Assembly: GCA_947177005.1 (NCBI GenBank)
Contig: CAMWSZ010000248.1
Span: 1-5,202 of the forward strand
DNA length: 5,202 nt
Direction of reading: 5' to 3'
From: an uncultured Clostridia bacterium
Lineage (GTDB): Bacteria; Bacillota; Clostridia; Oscillospirales; Oscillospiraceae
Shown: piece after piece, positions 4,867 through 5,202 of the stretch
How the letters are laid out: every line of letters begins with the position of its first letter
How positions within the stretch are numbered: the stretch's first letter is position 1
Notes under the pieces: model-generated
Seen by the model: only the letters and a program-made list of their open reading frames with translations
What the model was told of the DNA's origin: nothing
Database searches by the model: none
Made by a program: the position numbers and the translations under genes

Positions 4867-5202
4867 CTACACCTTCAGGGTCTTCAGATACTTTTTCTGC
4901 TCATCACTGATTCTGCGGCTCTCGATTGCCTTTTGAATCGCCTTGTTGTGGGTCCAGGCGGGCAAACGCTGCTGTTCCAGATACGGCAGCGCGGCGCTGT
5001 ACTGCTTGGCCAGCGCGGTCGCAAAATACCACGCCGCCATCATATCCACATAATACGCCCCGCTCCGCACCCCGGCCACCTGTTCCAGATACGCAGGCTG
5101 AAAGGCTTCGTCTAAATAAAACCTCATCAGTACGCCTATTCCGAACCTGACCGTAAATTCATGCTTGGAAGACATCCACTTCTCCGTCTGTTCCGGCAGA
5201 CC
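4867..5202 (-). CDS. DNA alkylation repair protein, AlkD-like HEAT-repeat family (C-terminal 111 aa, 5' end outside window)
   Basis: Probable DNA glycosylase for alkylated bases, or a HEAT-like repeat relative. The frame is open to the window edge, and family members are usually about 220-240 residues, so roughly half is visible. In the visible part, W-M-SSKHEFTVRFGIGVLM (9-26) matches the helix that carries the conserved Arg (Arg19 here) in the family. YYVDMMAAWYFATALAK (50-66) corresponds to the helix with a conserved Trp (Trp58). WTHNKAIQKAIESRR-SDE-KKYLKTLK (83-110) is the typical clostridial C-terminus. The ATG at 5173-5175 is internal: nine more in-frame codons (GLPEQTEKW) precede it, with no ribosome binding site. 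The stop is TAG at 4867-4869, followed by the terminator at 4814-4847, so it is not part of the repressor operon. Family call is from remembered similarity; catalytic competence cannot be judged without the N-terminal half. Confidence 0.88.
   Translation of the reverse strand, partial: GLPEQTEKWMSSKHEFTVRFGIGVLMRFYLDEAFQPAYLEQVAGVRSGAYYVDMMAAWYFATALAKQYSAALPYLEQQRLPAWTHNKAIQKAIESRRISDEQKKYLKTLKV

Noticed and set aside
5173..5175. ATG as real start of the alkylation repair gene
   Set aside because: The frame continues upstream to the window edge with family-like residues, no binding site precedes this ATG, and 102 residues is about half the family length.

Overview
The window reads as chromosome of a Gram-positive Firmicute, most likely a gut-type Clostridium relative (Oscillospiraceae/Lachnospiraceae-like). 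The grounds are strong GGAGG ribosome binding sites, an M56/BlaR1-BlaI pair of clostridial style, a clostridial-type DNA alkylation repair protein, mid-to-high GC coding sequence and a GC-rich intergenic repeat-like segment at the left edge. The genus call is inference. All five genes lie on the minus strand, so transcription runs from right to left.

Right edge (4867-5202): the C-terminal half of an AlkD-type DNA alkylation repair protein, closed by a strong intrinsic terminator (4814-4847). Immediately after it comes a promoter (4780-4808) with two ACA-N3-TGT dyads, one between -35 and -10 and one just past the -10. It drives a two-gene operon: blaI-like repressor (4364-4738) and blaR1-like membrane metalloprotease sensor (1605-4367), whose ends overlap by four bases (ATGA). 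The logic is that of BlaR1/BlaI: an outside signal activates the protease, the repressor is lost and the operon is derepressed. The sensor has no penicillin-binding domain. After the last membrane helix it carries a GLUG-like segment, four imperfect repeats of about 29 residues, two copies of a 72-residue module joined by a Trp/Asp-rich acidic linker, and a C-terminal beta-rich domain. The ligand is therefore unknown and probably not a beta-lactam.

Centre-left (221-1604): a good promoter (1540-1568), an 86-base leader and pfkA (440-1447), an ATP-type 6-phosphofructokinase with an intact active site but several substituted effector-site residues. It is followed 60 bases later by a 52-residue protein with two CxxC pairs (221-379), probably cotranscribed with it. 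A long hairpin (124-177) closes this unit.

Left edge (1-123): no gene seen; a palindrome and a GC-rich segment resembling dispersed intergenic repeats of gut Clostridia.

The most notable items are the unusual sensor architecture, the altered phosphofructokinase effector site and the small zinc-ribbon-like gene.
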